A stretch of 64,000 bases of DNA, taken from contig NZ_LN879455.1 of NCBI RefSeq assembly GCF_001403615.1, forward strand, positions 620,001 to 684,000. The letters are read 5' to 3'. The notes beneath the pieces were generated by a model. The model made no database searches and had not been told where the DNA came from. It saw nothing but the letters and a program-made list of their open reading frames with translations. The position numbers were made by a program, and so were the translations under genes. Of the stretch, positions 25,495 through 34,143 are shown one piece after another. Each line of letters starts with the position of its first letter. Positions within the stretch are counted from its first letter, which is position 1. The DNA comes from Desnuesiella massiliensis (lineage in GTDB: Bacteria; Bacillota; Clostridia; Clostridiales; Clostridiaceae).

Positions 25495-27708
25495 ATGAAC
25501 ATTAAACAAGCTTTATTAAGCTTTATGAGAGAGCAAGCATATAAACCTATGGACATTCAAGAGCTGGCTCAAGTTTTTGATATAAATAAAGAAGAGTATA
25601 AGGACTTCAAAAAGACCTTAAAAGCTATGGAAAAGGAAGGTATTATTTTAAGAACCAAGGCTGATAAATTTGGATTGCCAGAGAAGATGGGTCTGATTAC
25701 AGGAAAGCTTCAGGTGCATCAAAAGGGCTTTGGATTTGTTATACCAGAGGATGAAAGTAAAGACATATTCATACCCAGCTCCTTTATAAACGGTGCCATG
25801 AATGGAGATAAGGTTATAGCCAAGGTTGTAAAAGAAGATGTAAATGGCAAGAAAAGAGAAGGAGAAATCATTAGAATATTAGAGAGAGCCAATAAGACCA
25901 TCATTGGAGTTTATGAAAACAGTAAAAACTTTGGCTTTGTAGTACCTGAGGACAAAAGGATTCAATATGATATATTTGTTTCTAAAACAGAAAAAAATGG
26001 AGCAAAAACTGATGATGTGGTTATTGTTGAAATAACAGAATGGCCAGAGGCAAGAAGAAACCCAGAAGGTAGGATAATTGAAGTCCTAGGCAAAAAAGGG
26101 GATAAGGGAATCGATATTCTCACCATAATAAAGAAGCATGGTCTTCCAGAAGAGTTCCCAGAAAAGGTAGAATCTTTTGCTGAAAACATACCAGAAGAAA
26201 TAACAAATAATGAATATGTAAGAAGAAAAGATTTAAGAAATGTGAGAATGGTAACCATAGATGGTGAAGATGCAAAGGATTTAGATGATGCTGTATCCAT
26301 TGAAAAGCTGCCTAATGGTAATTATAAATTAGGAGTACATATAGCGGACGTGTCCCATTATGTAAAGGAGAGAAATCCTTTAGATAAAGAAGCCTTAAAT
26401 AGAGGAACTTCTGTATATTTAATAGACAGAGTAATACCTATGCTTCCTAAGAAGCTATCTAATGGCATATGCTCCTTAAATCCTAAGGTAGATAGATTAG
26501 CTCTAACCTGTTTCATGGTTATAGATAAGTCTGGTAAGGTGCTAGAGCATGAATTACTAGAGAGCATAATCAAAACCAGTGAAAGAATGACTTATACCGA
26601 TGTGACTAAAATACTGAGGGATAAGGATGAAGAGCTTATAAAGAGGTATGAATATCTATATGAAGACTTTAAAGCTATGGAAGAGCTTTGCAATATACTT
26701 CATAAGAAAAGGATGGGCAGAGGAGCTATAGACTTTAACTTTGAAGAATGCAAAATAATATTAGATAAGATGGGTAAGCCTATTGATATAAAGCCTTATG
26801 AAAGAGCTATAGCTAATAGAATTATAGAAGAGTTTATGCTAGTTTGTAATGAAACCGTAGCAGAATATATGTATTGGGCAAACATGCCTTTTGTATATAG
26901 AATTCACGAAAATCCTGATGAAGAAAAATTAGCTCACTTTAGTGAATTTATATATAACCTAGGCTATACATTAAAATGGGCTAATGACGTTCATCCGAGA
27001 ATGCTTCAAGAGATATTAGAAAAGGTAGAAGGTAAAAAAGAGGAAACCGTAGTAAGTACTTTGCTACTAAGATCTATGATGCAAGCAAAATATTCTCCTG
27101 AATGTGTAGGCCACTTTGGATTAGCCGCCAGATACTATTGCCATTTCACTTCACCCATAAGAAGATATCCAGACTTAATGATTCATAGAATTATTAAAGA
27201 ATTTATAAATGGTCAAATTGATGATGAAAGAAATAAAAAATTAGTAAAGGCTGTGGAATATGCTTCAAAGCAATCCTCTGAAATGGAAAGATTAGCAGAG
27301 GATGCAGAAAGAGAAGTAGATGATCTAAAGAAAGCTGAATACATGAAAGAAAGAATAGGAGAAGAATTCGAAGGAATTATATCCTCTGTTACTAATTTTG
27401 GCTTCTTTGTAGAATTACCCAATACAATTGAGGGTCTAGTTCATATAAGCAATTTAGATGATGACTATTATGTTTATGATGAAAGACACTTAACCTTGAT
27501 GGGAGAAAGAACAAAGAAGATATATAGACTAGGAGAAACTATCAAAATTAAAGTAGCTAGAGTAGAAATAGATACCCATGATATTTATTTTGATATAGTA
27601 GAGGAATTGAATGAGGAAGAAAAAGAAGAGCCCATGGATGCTTCTATGATTACTACGGAAAGTGAAGAAGTTGAAGGATTAAAAGAGGAATTTACGCCAA
27701 TACATTAG
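25495..27708 (+). CDS. rnr: ribonuclease R
   Basis: A 737-residue 3'-5' exoribonuclease. Domains in order: N-terminal winged helix (about 1-70), two cold-shock domains (to about 225), the RNB catalytic domain with GEDAKDLDDAVSIEKL (metal aspartates) and a C-terminal S1 domain (about 625-710, GEEFEGIISSVTNFGFFV). A short acidic tail follows. ATG 25495 is 7 bases past AGGAG; ATG 25468 precedes that site. RNase R works with SmpB and tmRNA in ribosome rescue, and all three genes are close together here. Confidence 0.96.
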   Translation: MNIKQALLSFMREQAYKPMDIQELAQVFDINKEEYKDFKKTLKAMEKEGIILRTKADKFGLPEKMGLITGKLQVHQKGFGFVIPEDESKDIFIPSSFINGAMNGDKVIAKVVKEDVNGKKREGEIIRILERANKTIIGVYENSKNFGFVVPEDKRIQYDIFVSKTEKNGAKTDDVVIVEITEWPEARRNPEGRIIEVLGKKGDKGIDILTIIKKHGLPEEFPEKVESFAENIPEEITNNEYVRRKDLRNVRMVTIDGEDAKDLDDAVSIEKLPNGNYKLGVHIADVSHYVKERNPLDKEALNRGTSVYLIDRVIPMLPKKLSNGICSLNPKVDRLALTCFMVIDKSGKVLEHELLESIIKTSERMTYTDVTKILRDKDEELIKRYEYLYEDFKAMEELCNILHKKRMGRGAIDFNFEECKIILDKMGKPIDIKPYERAIANRIIEEFMLVCNETVAEYMYWANMPFVYRIHENPDEEKLAHFSEFIYNLGYTLKWANDVHPRMLQEILEKVEGKKEETVVSTLLLRSMMQAKYSPECVGHFGLAARYYCHFTSPIRRYPDLMIHRIIKEFINGQIDDERNKKLVKAVEYASKQSSEMERLAEDAEREVDDLKKAEYMKERIGEEFEGIISSVTNFGFFVELPNTIEGLVHISNLDDDYYVYDERHLTLMGERTKKIYRLGETIKIKVARVEIDTHDIYFDIVEELNEEEKEEPMDASMITTESEEVEGLKEEFTPIH

Positions 27709-27769
27709 GCATCTTAAAAATAACTAGTCGAATATAAGAGTACATTGACTAGTTATTTTTTTGAGATGC
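27709..27769 (+). terminator. rnr terminator
   Basis: AAATAACTAGTC (27718-27729) pairs with GACTAGTTATTT (27747-27758) and runs into a T-rich stretch. An outer GCATCT/AGATGC pairing extends the stem. Confidence 0.85.
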
Positions 27770-27788
27770 GTGAGTTTTGTGATATAAT
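27761..27788 (+). promoter_or_regulatory. smpB promoter
   Basis: TTGAGA (27761-27766), 16 bases, then TATAAT (27783-27788), 33 bases before the smpB ATG. The -35 overlaps the tail of the rnr terminator. Confidence 0.6.
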
Positions 27789-27820
27789 TATATCAATTAT
27801 AGTTAGAAGTAGGTGTTATT

Positions 27821-28288
27821 ATGGCGAAATCCACATCAAATAAAGTCCTGGCAGAAAATAGAAAAGCAAGACATGATTATTTCATAGAAGAGGCTTATGA
27901 AGCAGGCATAGTCTTAGTTGGAACTGAAGTAAAATCTATAAGATCTGGAAAAGCAAACTTAAAGGATAGTTACGCAGAAATAAAAAATGGAGAAATATTT
28001 GTTAGAAATATGCATATTAGCCCTTATGAAAAAGGAAATGTATTCAATGTGGATCCTTTGAGAGATAGAAAACTCTTGCTACACAGATTGGAAATAGATA
28101 AATTAGCAGGAAAGACCGCTCAAGAAGGGTATACCTTAGTACCATTATCTCTATACTTAAAGCAAGGAAGGGTTAAAGTGAGCATAGGAGTAGCAAAGGG
28201 TAAGAAGAACTACGATAAGAGAGACGCTATGCTTGAAAAAGCTCATATGAGAGATATAGAAAGACAGATGAAAGAAAAATACAGATAG
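27821..28288 (+). CDS. smpB: SsrA-binding protein SmpB
   Basis: A 155-residue RNA-binding OB-fold protein that brings tmRNA to stalled ribosomes. Motifs: NRKARHDYFIEE, GIVLVGTEVKSIRSGKANLKD, and the basic C-terminal tail KKNYDKRDAMLEKAHMRDIER that mimics an mRNA-tRNA in the decoding centre. It normally adjoins ssrA; here a transporter gene and repeat elements put ssrA about 2.2 kb away. Confidence 0.96.
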   Translation: MAKSTSNKVLAENRKARHDYFIEEAYEAGIVLVGTEVKSIRSGKANLKDSYAEIKNGEIFVRNMHISPYEKGNVFNVDPLRDRKLLLHRLEIDKLAGKTAQEGYTLVPLSLYLKQGRVKVSIGVAKGKKNYDKRDAMLEKAHMRDIERQMKEKYR

Positions 28289-28333
28289 TTTATTAATGCA
28301 CAATTTACCATGAACAATACAGAATTGTGAATC

Positions 28334-28442
28334 TATAGGAGGATGTGAAAAACATAGGTGTTTCTTTTTCACGGGCCGCTCGTGGGGCTCCACGCGCGGT
28401 GTAGGGAAACCTATAGAACACCTTTTTTCACAGCCTCCTATA
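28334..28442. repeat. 109-bp imperfect palindrome with a GC-rich tip
   Basis: TATAGGAGGATGTGAAAAA at the left matches the reverse complement of the right end with one mismatch. Inner blocks (AGGTGTT with AACACCT) also pair, and the apex CCGCTCGTGG-GGCT-CCACGCGCGG is strikingly GC-rich for this AT-rich DNA. No open frame fills it. Just upstream (28293-28326) is a fragment with AATGCACAATTT and ATTGTGAA resembling the ends of the MITE-like repeats. It could be a structured RNA, a REP-like element or a foldback insertion. Confidence 0.6.
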
Positions 28443-28443
28443 T

Positions 28444-28484
28444 AAATTCCTTATTGATGTGATTTTTATATCAATAAGGAATTT
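28444..28484 (+). terminator. long perfect hairpin after the smpB region
   Basis: AAATTCCTTATTGAT and ATCAATAAGGAATTT form a 15-bp perfect stem with an 11-base loop and run into TTTATTATG. It is probably the smpB transcript terminator, usable in both directions. Confidence 0.8.
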
Positions 28485-28661
28485 TATTATGTCCAAAAAT
28501 AATTAATAACTGCTTTAAATAGGTAACTAGTTAATTTTTCACCATAGCTTAGTTTCATTCACCATGTTATCAGTGTAAGCATAATTTATATTACAAAAAT
28601 TAACGTGGAGCATAACAATTGATAATTGTTATGTGCGGAATAGGAATACAGGAGGGATAAC

Positions 28662-30056
28662 ATGGAAATAGTATTAACCTCATTGCACTATGTTTATTTA
28701 TTATTCATACTCATAATTATAGCAGCTATGATTATGAAAAAGGATACCGCTCTTATTTGTATAGTAGGTGTATTTATTTTGGGACTATTAGGTACTTCCT
28801 CTATATATAAATCTCTAATGGGTATATTTAATAGCTTTGTATATGCTACAAAGGAACTGATGCCCACTATTTTCATAATATCAGTGATAACTGCCATGAG
28901 CAGTGTGTTAATGAACACTGGCATCAATGAAGAAATAGTTTCTCCTTTTAAAAAGGTTATAAAGTCCTATAGTATGGCTTACTGGACTATAGGTATAGTT
29001 ATGATGCTAGTTTCTTGGTTTTTCTGGCCATCACCAGCTACAGCTTTAATGGGAGCCTTGTTTTTACCTATTGCCGTAAAGGTGGGCCTTCCTGCCATAG
29101 GTGTTGCTATAGCTATGAATTTATTTGGGCATGGAATAGCCTTATCAAGCGATTATATCATTCAAGCAGCACCTAAATTAACAGCAGATGCAGCAGGACT
29201 AGAGGTGTCACAGGTTATTTCAGCTAGTATTCCATTGACTATAGTTATGGGGCTTGTTACTATAATTACAGCTTTTTACTTTTTAAGAAAAGAAATAAAA
29301 GCTGGAGTTTATAAAAAGGGATTAAAGGCTGAAATAGCAAAGGGTGAAGAAGTTAAGAAGGCATATCCCTTTACCAGTAAAGTAAGAAAGCTATTAGCCC
29401 TATTAATACTAATCATGTTTGTAGCAGATATTGTATTAATGTATTTATTTAAGCTTCAAGGGGGAGATGCTACGGCTCTAATTGGAGGTACGGCGACAAT
29501 TATACTATTAATAGTAGCTTTATTAGCATATAAAATAGAAGCCTTAGACAAAGTAACCTCTCATATGGTTGAGGGCTTACAATTTGGCTTCAGAATTTTT
29601 GGAGTGGTTATTCCTATAGCAGCTTTCTTTTATTTAGGAGACTCGGCTTTAATAGATATATTCGGAAAAATATTGCCACAGGGATCTCATGGTATAGTAA
29701 ATGACTTAGGAGTAGCCTTAGCTCACATAGTACCGGTAAATTCCGTAGTAGCTTCTGGTGCTTTGACAGTGGTAGGTGCCATAACAGGCTTAGATGGTTC
29801 AGGCTTCTCAGGTATATCCTTAGTAGGCTCCATAGCAAAATTGTTCTCCACAGCTCTAGGTGGAGGAGTAGCAACCTTAACCGCTTTAGGACAAATAGCT
29901 GGTATTTGGGTTGGCGGCGGAACCATAGTTCCTTGGGCTGTAATTCCTGCCGCAGCTATATGTGGAGTGGACCCCTTTGAATTAGCAAGAAAGAATCTGA
30001 AGCCAGTGGTTATAGGTTTGATTGTTACTACTATTGTGGCTATGTTCCTTATCTAA
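28662..30056 (+). CDS. polytopic membrane transporter, family not resolved
   Basis: A 464-residue integral membrane protein with about 11-12 hydrophobic segments, a helical hairpin-like motif (FWPSPATALMGALFLPIAVKVG) and small-residue-rich stretches (GGGVATLTALGQIAG near the C-terminus). These features resemble the ion-transporter superfamily of organic-anion or Na+/H+ carriers. A basic cytoplasmic loop (RKEIKAGVYKKGLKAEIAKGEE) divides it into two halves. I cannot name the substrate. The ATG follows CAGGAGG. It stands alone between smpB and ssrA. Confidence 0.75.
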   Translation: MEIVLTSLHYVYLLFILIIIAAMIMKKDTALICIVGVFILGLLGTSSIYKSLMGIFNSFVYATKELMPTIFIISVITAMSSVLMNTGINEEIVSPFKKVIKSYSMAYWTIGIVMMLVSWFFWPSPATALMGALFLPIAVKVGLPAIGVAIAMNLFGHGIALSSDYIIQAAPKLTADAAGLEVSQVISASIPLTIVMGLVTIITAFYFLRKEIKAGVYKKGLKAEIAKGEEVKKAYPFTSKVRKLLALLILIMFVADIVLMYLFKLQGGDATALIGGTATIILLIVALLAYKIEALDKVTSHMVEGLQFGFRIFGVVIPIAAFFYLGDSALIDIFGKILPQGSHGIVNDLGVALAHIVPVNSVVASGALTVVGAITGLDGSGFSGISLVGSIAKLFSTALGGGVATLTALGQIAGIWVGGGTIVPWAVIPAAAICGVDPFELARKNLKPVVIGLIVTTIVAMFLI

Positions 30057-30108
30057 AAGAGCTTTGTAAATAAAGTTCTATAAATTAAACTCAATAATTA
30101 ACTTTAAC

Positions 30109-30265
30109 AATGCACTTTATCAATTCACAATGTACAGAGCACAATGCACGATTTAGGAAGATTTTTTTCTCTGAACGAAAAAAATCGAAATAATTTTAGA
30201 TTATTTAAGTTCTCTCAGTTTCACTGAGAAAACTATCCTTAATTGTGCACTGTGAATTGTGCATT
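30109..30265. repeat. MITE-like palindromic repeat, copy 2
   Basis: A 157-bp non-coding element with ends AATGCAC and GTGCATT, inner ATTCACAAT-type units, and two internal palindromes (TTTTTTCTCTGAACGAAAAAAA-like and TTCTCTCAGTTTCACTGAGAA). Its layout, including ATCCTTAATTGTGCA near the right end, matches copy 1 at 12996-13140, though the sequence has diverged. It fills most of the gap between the transporter and the ssrA promoter. Confidence 0.7.
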
Positions 30266-30410
30266 ACCCAAACCCATATATGGTTTAATGATATATTAGA
30301 GGAAGTAAGTATATAATTTTATAAAACTTGATTATTGAGAGGGAAAAATCCTATTGAAAATTAGTTCCGCATGGTGTATCATAAGGATTGTCAGGTGAGT
30401 TAATAAATCA

Positions 30411-30439
30411 TTGACAGAATTGAAGTTCTTTGATAAAAT
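30411..30439 (+). promoter_or_regulatory. ssrA promoter
   Basis: A perfect -35 TTGACA (30411-30416), a 17-base spacer and TAAAAT (30434-30439) lie about 40 bases before the mature tmRNA 5' end, leaving a leader to be removed by RNase P. Confidence 0.8.
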
Positions 30440-30478
30440 TAACGAACACAAACATACATCTTCTGTTTAATATAACAG

Positions 30479-30832
30479 GGGGGCGTACTTGGTTTCGACG
30501 GGGGTACGGTGTGTTTAGGAAGCGAGTGGAGGGAACCTGTGGGCCCGCCTTAAAAAACTATGGGATTAAATGTAAACGCAGAAGATAATTTTGCATTAGC
30601 AGCTTAGTCTGCTACGTTCTACCTTTGAGTACCGCGGCTTAGGATAGGGCGTCGACAGCGGTGAACCGAGTCTAGGAAAGCTTTGACCTAGAAACGGAAT
30701 TTATGAAGCTACTGAAATCTGAAGCTTGTCCTTAAGCGTCAGAGAGAGGGAATGTAAAACTAAGGACTGCACTCGGAGATGCTTAAGCATATTGGCTTTC
30801 GGACAGGGGTTCGACACCCCTCGCCTCCACCA
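30479..30832 (+). ncRNA. ssrA: transfer-messenger RNA (tmRNA)
   Basis: A 354-base tmRNA. The 5' GGGGGCG pairs with CGCCTCC at the 3' end (one G-U) to make the acceptor stem ending in encoded ACCA; the T-arm is GGGGTTCGACACCCC. The tag frame begins at GCA 30578 and reads AEDNFALAA before TAG 30605-30607, a normal clostridial degradation tag. It rescues stalled ribosomes with SmpB. Its 3' end is the insertion point of the island: the last 12 bases, TCGCCTCCACCA, recur at 53657-53668, and its original terminator now lies past that copy. Confidence 0.97.
30821..30832. repeat. left attachment site (attL) in ssrA
   Basis: TCGCCTCCACCA, the 3' end of ssrA, is repeated exactly at 53657-53668. A tyrosine integrase gene starts 116 bases inside this copy. 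The true crossover core could be slightly different in extent. Confidence 0.85.
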
Positions 30833-30873
30833 CCTACATAGTATTACCAATGGTTTACAGCATTTTAACGATT

Positions 30874-30932
30874 AAGATTACAAGTTCGATTCGGAAGAAA
30901 TTCTTCTGTGTCCGATACCTGTAATCTTTTTT
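30874..30932 (+). terminator. replacement terminator just inside the island
   Basis: AAGATTACA and TGTAATCTT form an outer 9-bp stem, with an inner imperfect stem (ATTCGGAAGAA with TTCTTCTGTGTCCGAT), followed by a T-run. It lies 42 bases after ssrA and 16 bases before the integrase start, so the island supplies tmRNA with a new terminator in place of the displaced one. Confidence 0.75.
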
Positions 30933-30947
30933 ATTTGAGGTGTTAAA

Positions 30948-31916
30948 ATGGCTAAAAGACTACAATTAACAAAAAATGTTACTCCGATTGGGTTTGATAA
31001 GGAGGTAACAGCAGAATATTTCTCCGTACAGGACTTTATTGAAAAACAGAAAGATTTTATCATCTATAAGAGGTCGCAAAACCTCTCTGCAAGGACTTTA
31101 TACGATTATGACAGGGCTTTTCTTTACATGAATAATTACATCAATGAGTACTACTCGGACACCACAATTCGATACGATATAACGCTGATAAGAGGGTATA
31201 TTTCGTTTATGTTGGAGAAGGTAAGTCCTAACACTACCAATATCAGAATACGCTATTTAAAGGTATATCTAGCGTTTTTAGAAGATGAAGGATTTGTTAA
31301 AGATAGAATTAATGAGAGAATAAAAAAGGTTAGGGAAGTTAAGAATGAGAAACAACCTTTAACCCAAACCGATATAAAGAAGTTACTTAAGGCAATTAAC
31401 ATGACTTCATACGCAGGATTAAGGGATTATGTTATTATACTTCTCATGTTATCCGTAGGTACAAGGGTAAATGAAACTGTAAATATAAAGGTTAAAGATG
31501 TGAATCTAAAGGATAAGTATATCATCATAAACGGAGAAACTGCAAAGAATAGAACACAAAGGATTGTACCACTGAATAACAAGCTACAACCATATGTAAA
31601 AAAGCTAGTGGAAATTGCTGATAGTGTTAACAGTGAGTATTTGTTTTTATCGAGTGTATCACACAGTAAGGTAGCTTTATCCCATATTAAGAGTCAACTA
31701 ATAGAGTACGGAAAGAAGGCAGGCTTGGATAAAAGTACCTCTCCCCATAAGTTGAGGCATACAGCATTAACCAACATGATAAAGAATGGCAGTAATCCGT
31801 TAGATGTCTGTAGAATAGCAGGACATTCTTCTTTAGAAATAACCATGGCATACTACCATAACAGCATAAATGATTTACACAAGGCTATACAAAAAGATAC
31901 TTTATCTGATTTATAA
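30948..31916 (+). CDS. tyrosine recombinase / integrase
   Basis: A 322-residue site-specific recombinase. It has an N-terminal SAM-like core-binding domain (about 35-125, SARTLYDYDRAFLYMNNYI) and a catalytic domain with the first Arg in VGTRVNETV, the HKLRHTALTNM box, AGHSSLEITMAYYHN with the His and the nucleophilic Tyr. All expected residues are present, so it looks active. The ATG follows GAGGTG. Facing away from ssrA at its 3' end, it is the expected integrase for attL/attR. No separate excisionase is evident nearby. Confidence 0.93.
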   Translation: MAKRLQLTKNVTPIGFDKEVTAEYFSVQDFIEKQKDFIIYKRSQNLSARTLYDYDRAFLYMNNYINEYYSDTTIRYDITLIRGYISFMLEKVSPNTTNIRIRYLKVYLAFLEDEGFVKDRINERIKKVREVKNEKQPLTQTDIKKLLKAINMTSYAGLRDYVIILLMLSVGTRVNETVNIKVKDVNLKDKYIIINGETAKNRTQRIVPLNNKLQPYVKKLVEIADSVNSEYLFLSSVSHSKVALSHIKSQLIEYGKKAGLDKSTSPHKLRHTALTNMIKNGSNPLDVCRIAGHSSLEITMAYYHNSINDLHKAIQKDTLSDL

Positions 31917-31933
31917 TACAATAAAAGACATAA

Positions 31934-31973
31934 AAAAGAGTGGTTAAGGATTTTATTTCCTCACCACTTTTTT
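31934..31973 (+). terminator. integrase terminator
   Basis: AAAGAGTGGTTAAGG and CCTCACCACTTTTTT pair with small mismatches around ATTTTATTT and end in a T-run. Confidence 0.7.
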
Positions 31974-32618
31974 ACTATTGCTGTTACTATATGAAATGGA
32001 GTTTTTGCGACTTATAGTGACACTTATAAAACCATTGCAAATACTCGTTCCAGAGGGGGACTAGGTTAATTTTGAAGAGGTAAAAATAGGACATTTCTTA
32101 AATACAAATCCGTAAATTTTCCATACACTGATACCAACGGCACTAAAGGGAAGAATTTAAACATCCCCCACCCTTTTTAATAAACAGTTCCATAGATGTC
32201 AATCTCTTTCTTTTTCTCATATTGCTTTGGATTTAACATTGCGTGTAAGCTTACTATTTAAAATTTATTTTATTTCTGATAGTCTAACAAATCTTATTGT
32301 AAACTCTTATTTGTATTCTTTTTCAATTCTCCGTTACTCCTTAATCTGTTAAGGATGGCTATTCTTTTAGAAAGATAAATAAATCCTAAAATATATTTAA
32401 GATACGAGTTCTAACGAGTGGCTTAGAGTTTATTTAAAGCCTAGCTAAATACTAGGTTTGTATTTCAATACCAAGTTTGTATTAAGCTTACCTCTCATTT
32501 CACTCGAGGTTATTATTTATTATCTTTTCCTATTTATTATTAAAACCAACTTGTATTATTAAATTGTCCTCTCATAGATATAATCGGAACTTAAAATGAA
32601 AAAAGTTACCTTTTCCAC
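31974..32618. other. gene-free stretch with a 19-base-period direct repeat
   Basis: About 640 AT-rich bases without a supportable gene. AATACTAGGTTTGTATT (32448-32464) and AATACCAAGTTTGTATT (32467-32483) are 17-base repeats 19 bases apart, with a third weaker relative near 32541. They could be protein-binding repeats for the island's recombination or copy control, but two copies are little evidence. Confidence 0.35.
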
Positions 32619-33206
32619 CTATTTTACAAAATTATAAAAAAGCTTTTTATCTTTTTCTAATAGTACTTTTAACTTTGCTAATTTGCTTTTAATTACTTTC
32701 TCACTAATACTAATTTCCTTGGATAATTTTCTAATGTTAATAGTCCCGTTAACTTTAACAGAATCTTTTGTGTAGGCTAAACCTTCCACTATTTGAGTTA
32801 TTAAATTAAACTCTCCCAATGAAACGGAATCCTCTATGGACATCAGGATATTATCCACTAAATCTATAATGTTACCACTTTCCCCTACGTTATAAATATC
32901 CTCATACTTCAAAGCCTTATCACCTTCAACCTCTTCATCTAAACTAAATTCAATTCTTTTGGCTACTTTATATTCCTTACGGATGAAATCTAAGAAATCC
33001 ATTTTGATACTCTCGTTCATATACCTATCGAAGTTGTCACCTTTGTTACCATAGTTAAATCTCATAATATCGCAAATTCCGTAACTGATAATGAAGCTTT
33101 CTGCATCTTGTTCATCAAACTTACTTCCTTTTGATAATTCTCTTTCGGTTTTTAATCTAACTAATTGTAAATACCTATTGCATTGATTTTCTTTTATTAA
33201 TTCCAT
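32619..33206 (-). CDS. sigma-factor-like regulatory protein
   Basis: A 195-residue soluble protein. The middle has SKGSKFDEQDAESFIISYGICDIMRFNYGNKGDNFDRYMNESIKMDFLDFIRKEY-type helices like sigma region 2, and the C-terminus has an HTH-like stretch (NIRKLSKEISISEKVIKSKLAKLKVLLEK) like region 4. I read it as a diverged sigma or phage-type sigma-like activator; this rests on general pattern only. The ATG (complement of 33204-33206) follows AGAGGGA; the longer frame to 33293 lacks a ribosome site. It is transcribed opposite to the other island genes. Confidence 0.5.
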   Translation of the reverse strand: MELIKENQCNRYLQLVRLKTERELSKGSKFDEQDAESFIISYGICDIMRFNYGNKGDNFDRYMNESIKMDFLDFIRKEYKVAKRIEFSLDEEVEGDKALKYEDIYNVGESGNIIDLVDNILMSIEDSVSLGEFNLITQIVEGLAYTKDSVKVNGTINIRKLSKEISISEKVIKSKLAKLKVLLEKDKKLFYNFVK

Positions 33207-33608
33207 TTTAATCAAATCCCTCTTTTGATTAGTGAAGGGTTTAAAAACCTTCCTAATAACATAACAAGATAAATCACCACATTGGGATATCATTCATTCA
33301 GATGTATTTTTAATGTGCTATATTACTTTATCGATTTGAGTGAGTATTAAGGGACACGGAAAATATCTTTTAATGGTGGATATCAAAATTATGTATGTTG
33401 ATTATTAAGCTAGGAGTTTTGATAATCACTAACGAATAAGACTTAATAAACAATACATAAGAATATTGTTGAAATGAATATTACTTGTTTCTCAAATTAA
33501 CCATATACTATATAATGGGATTAGGTTATAATTGCAGATTTTTAGAGAATAAAATTCAAATTAAACCACTATTTAATTAACCAAAATTTTTTAAGAGGTT
33601 GTTTTATA
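33207..33608. other. intergenic region between divergent genes
   Basis: About 400 AT-rich bases between the sigma-like gene (leftward) and a small ORF (rightward). It must hold both promoters, but I see no clear operator, repeat or RNA. A fair -10, TATAAT, is at 33513-33518. Confidence 0.3.
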
Positions 33609-33791
33609 ATGTTTGAAGATTTGTTTGATGAATTAGCGAGAAAATATGGTGAAGACTTTAATTGGTCTATCATATCCAATACAAATAAATATTTTATAGA
33701 AGAAGCAAAGCGTGAAATAAAAGAAGGGCATCCGTTGTATGGAGAAACTATGTACTCAACAATTAAATGTGATTCTAATGACGATGTTTGA
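33609..33791 (+). pseudogene. small hypothetical gene cut by the IS3-family element
   Basis: A 60-residue acidic frame (MFEDLFDELARKYGEDFNWS...) with a good AAGAGG site before its ATG. Its stop TGA at 33789-33791 is the first three bases of the IS left end (TGACCC), so the natural C-terminus has been lost. No known domain is recognised. The gene originally upstream of mcrC may have been here or been deleted with the rest. Confidence 0.55.
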
Positions 33792-33855
33792 CCCTTACCC
33801 ACTTTGGTAGACACGAGGAACTCGTGTTATACTAAAAGTGAAGGGAATGATTTTA

Positions 33856-34143
33856 ATGAATAACCATTATAGTGCAGAATTTAAATTAGAAGCAGTAAAG
33901 AGAATAGAGAGAACTAAGGAACCCGTTTCAAAGGTAGCAGCAGATCTAGGGATAAAACCTACAACACTTCAAGGGTGGGTAAAAAAATATAAACAATCTA
34001 CTAATGCTCCTTTCCCTGGTAGTGGTAATTTAAGTCCTGAAGATGAAAAACTCAGAAAGCTAGAAAGAGAGAATCGAGAGCTTAAAGAGGAAATTGAGAT
34101 ACTAAAAAAAGCGGCAGCTTTCTTCGCCAAGAACCTAAAGTAA
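33856..34143 (+). CDS. IS3-family transposase OrfA
   Basis: A 95-residue HTH protein: YSAEFKLEAVKRIERTKEPVSKVAADLGIKPTTLQGWVKKYK is the HTH, followed by a leucine-zipper-like coiled coil (LRKLERENRELKEEIEILKKA). The chosen ATG 33856 follows AAGGGA at 33841-33846; in-frame ATG 33847 is possible. The slippery run A6-G at 34105-34111 near its 3' end allows a -1 shift into orfB to make the full transposase. Confidence 0.88.
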   Translation: MNNHYSAEFKLEAVKRIERTKEPVSKVAADLGIKPTTLQGWVKKYKQSTNAPFPGSGNLSPEDEKLRKLERENRELKEEIEILKKAAAFFAKNLK

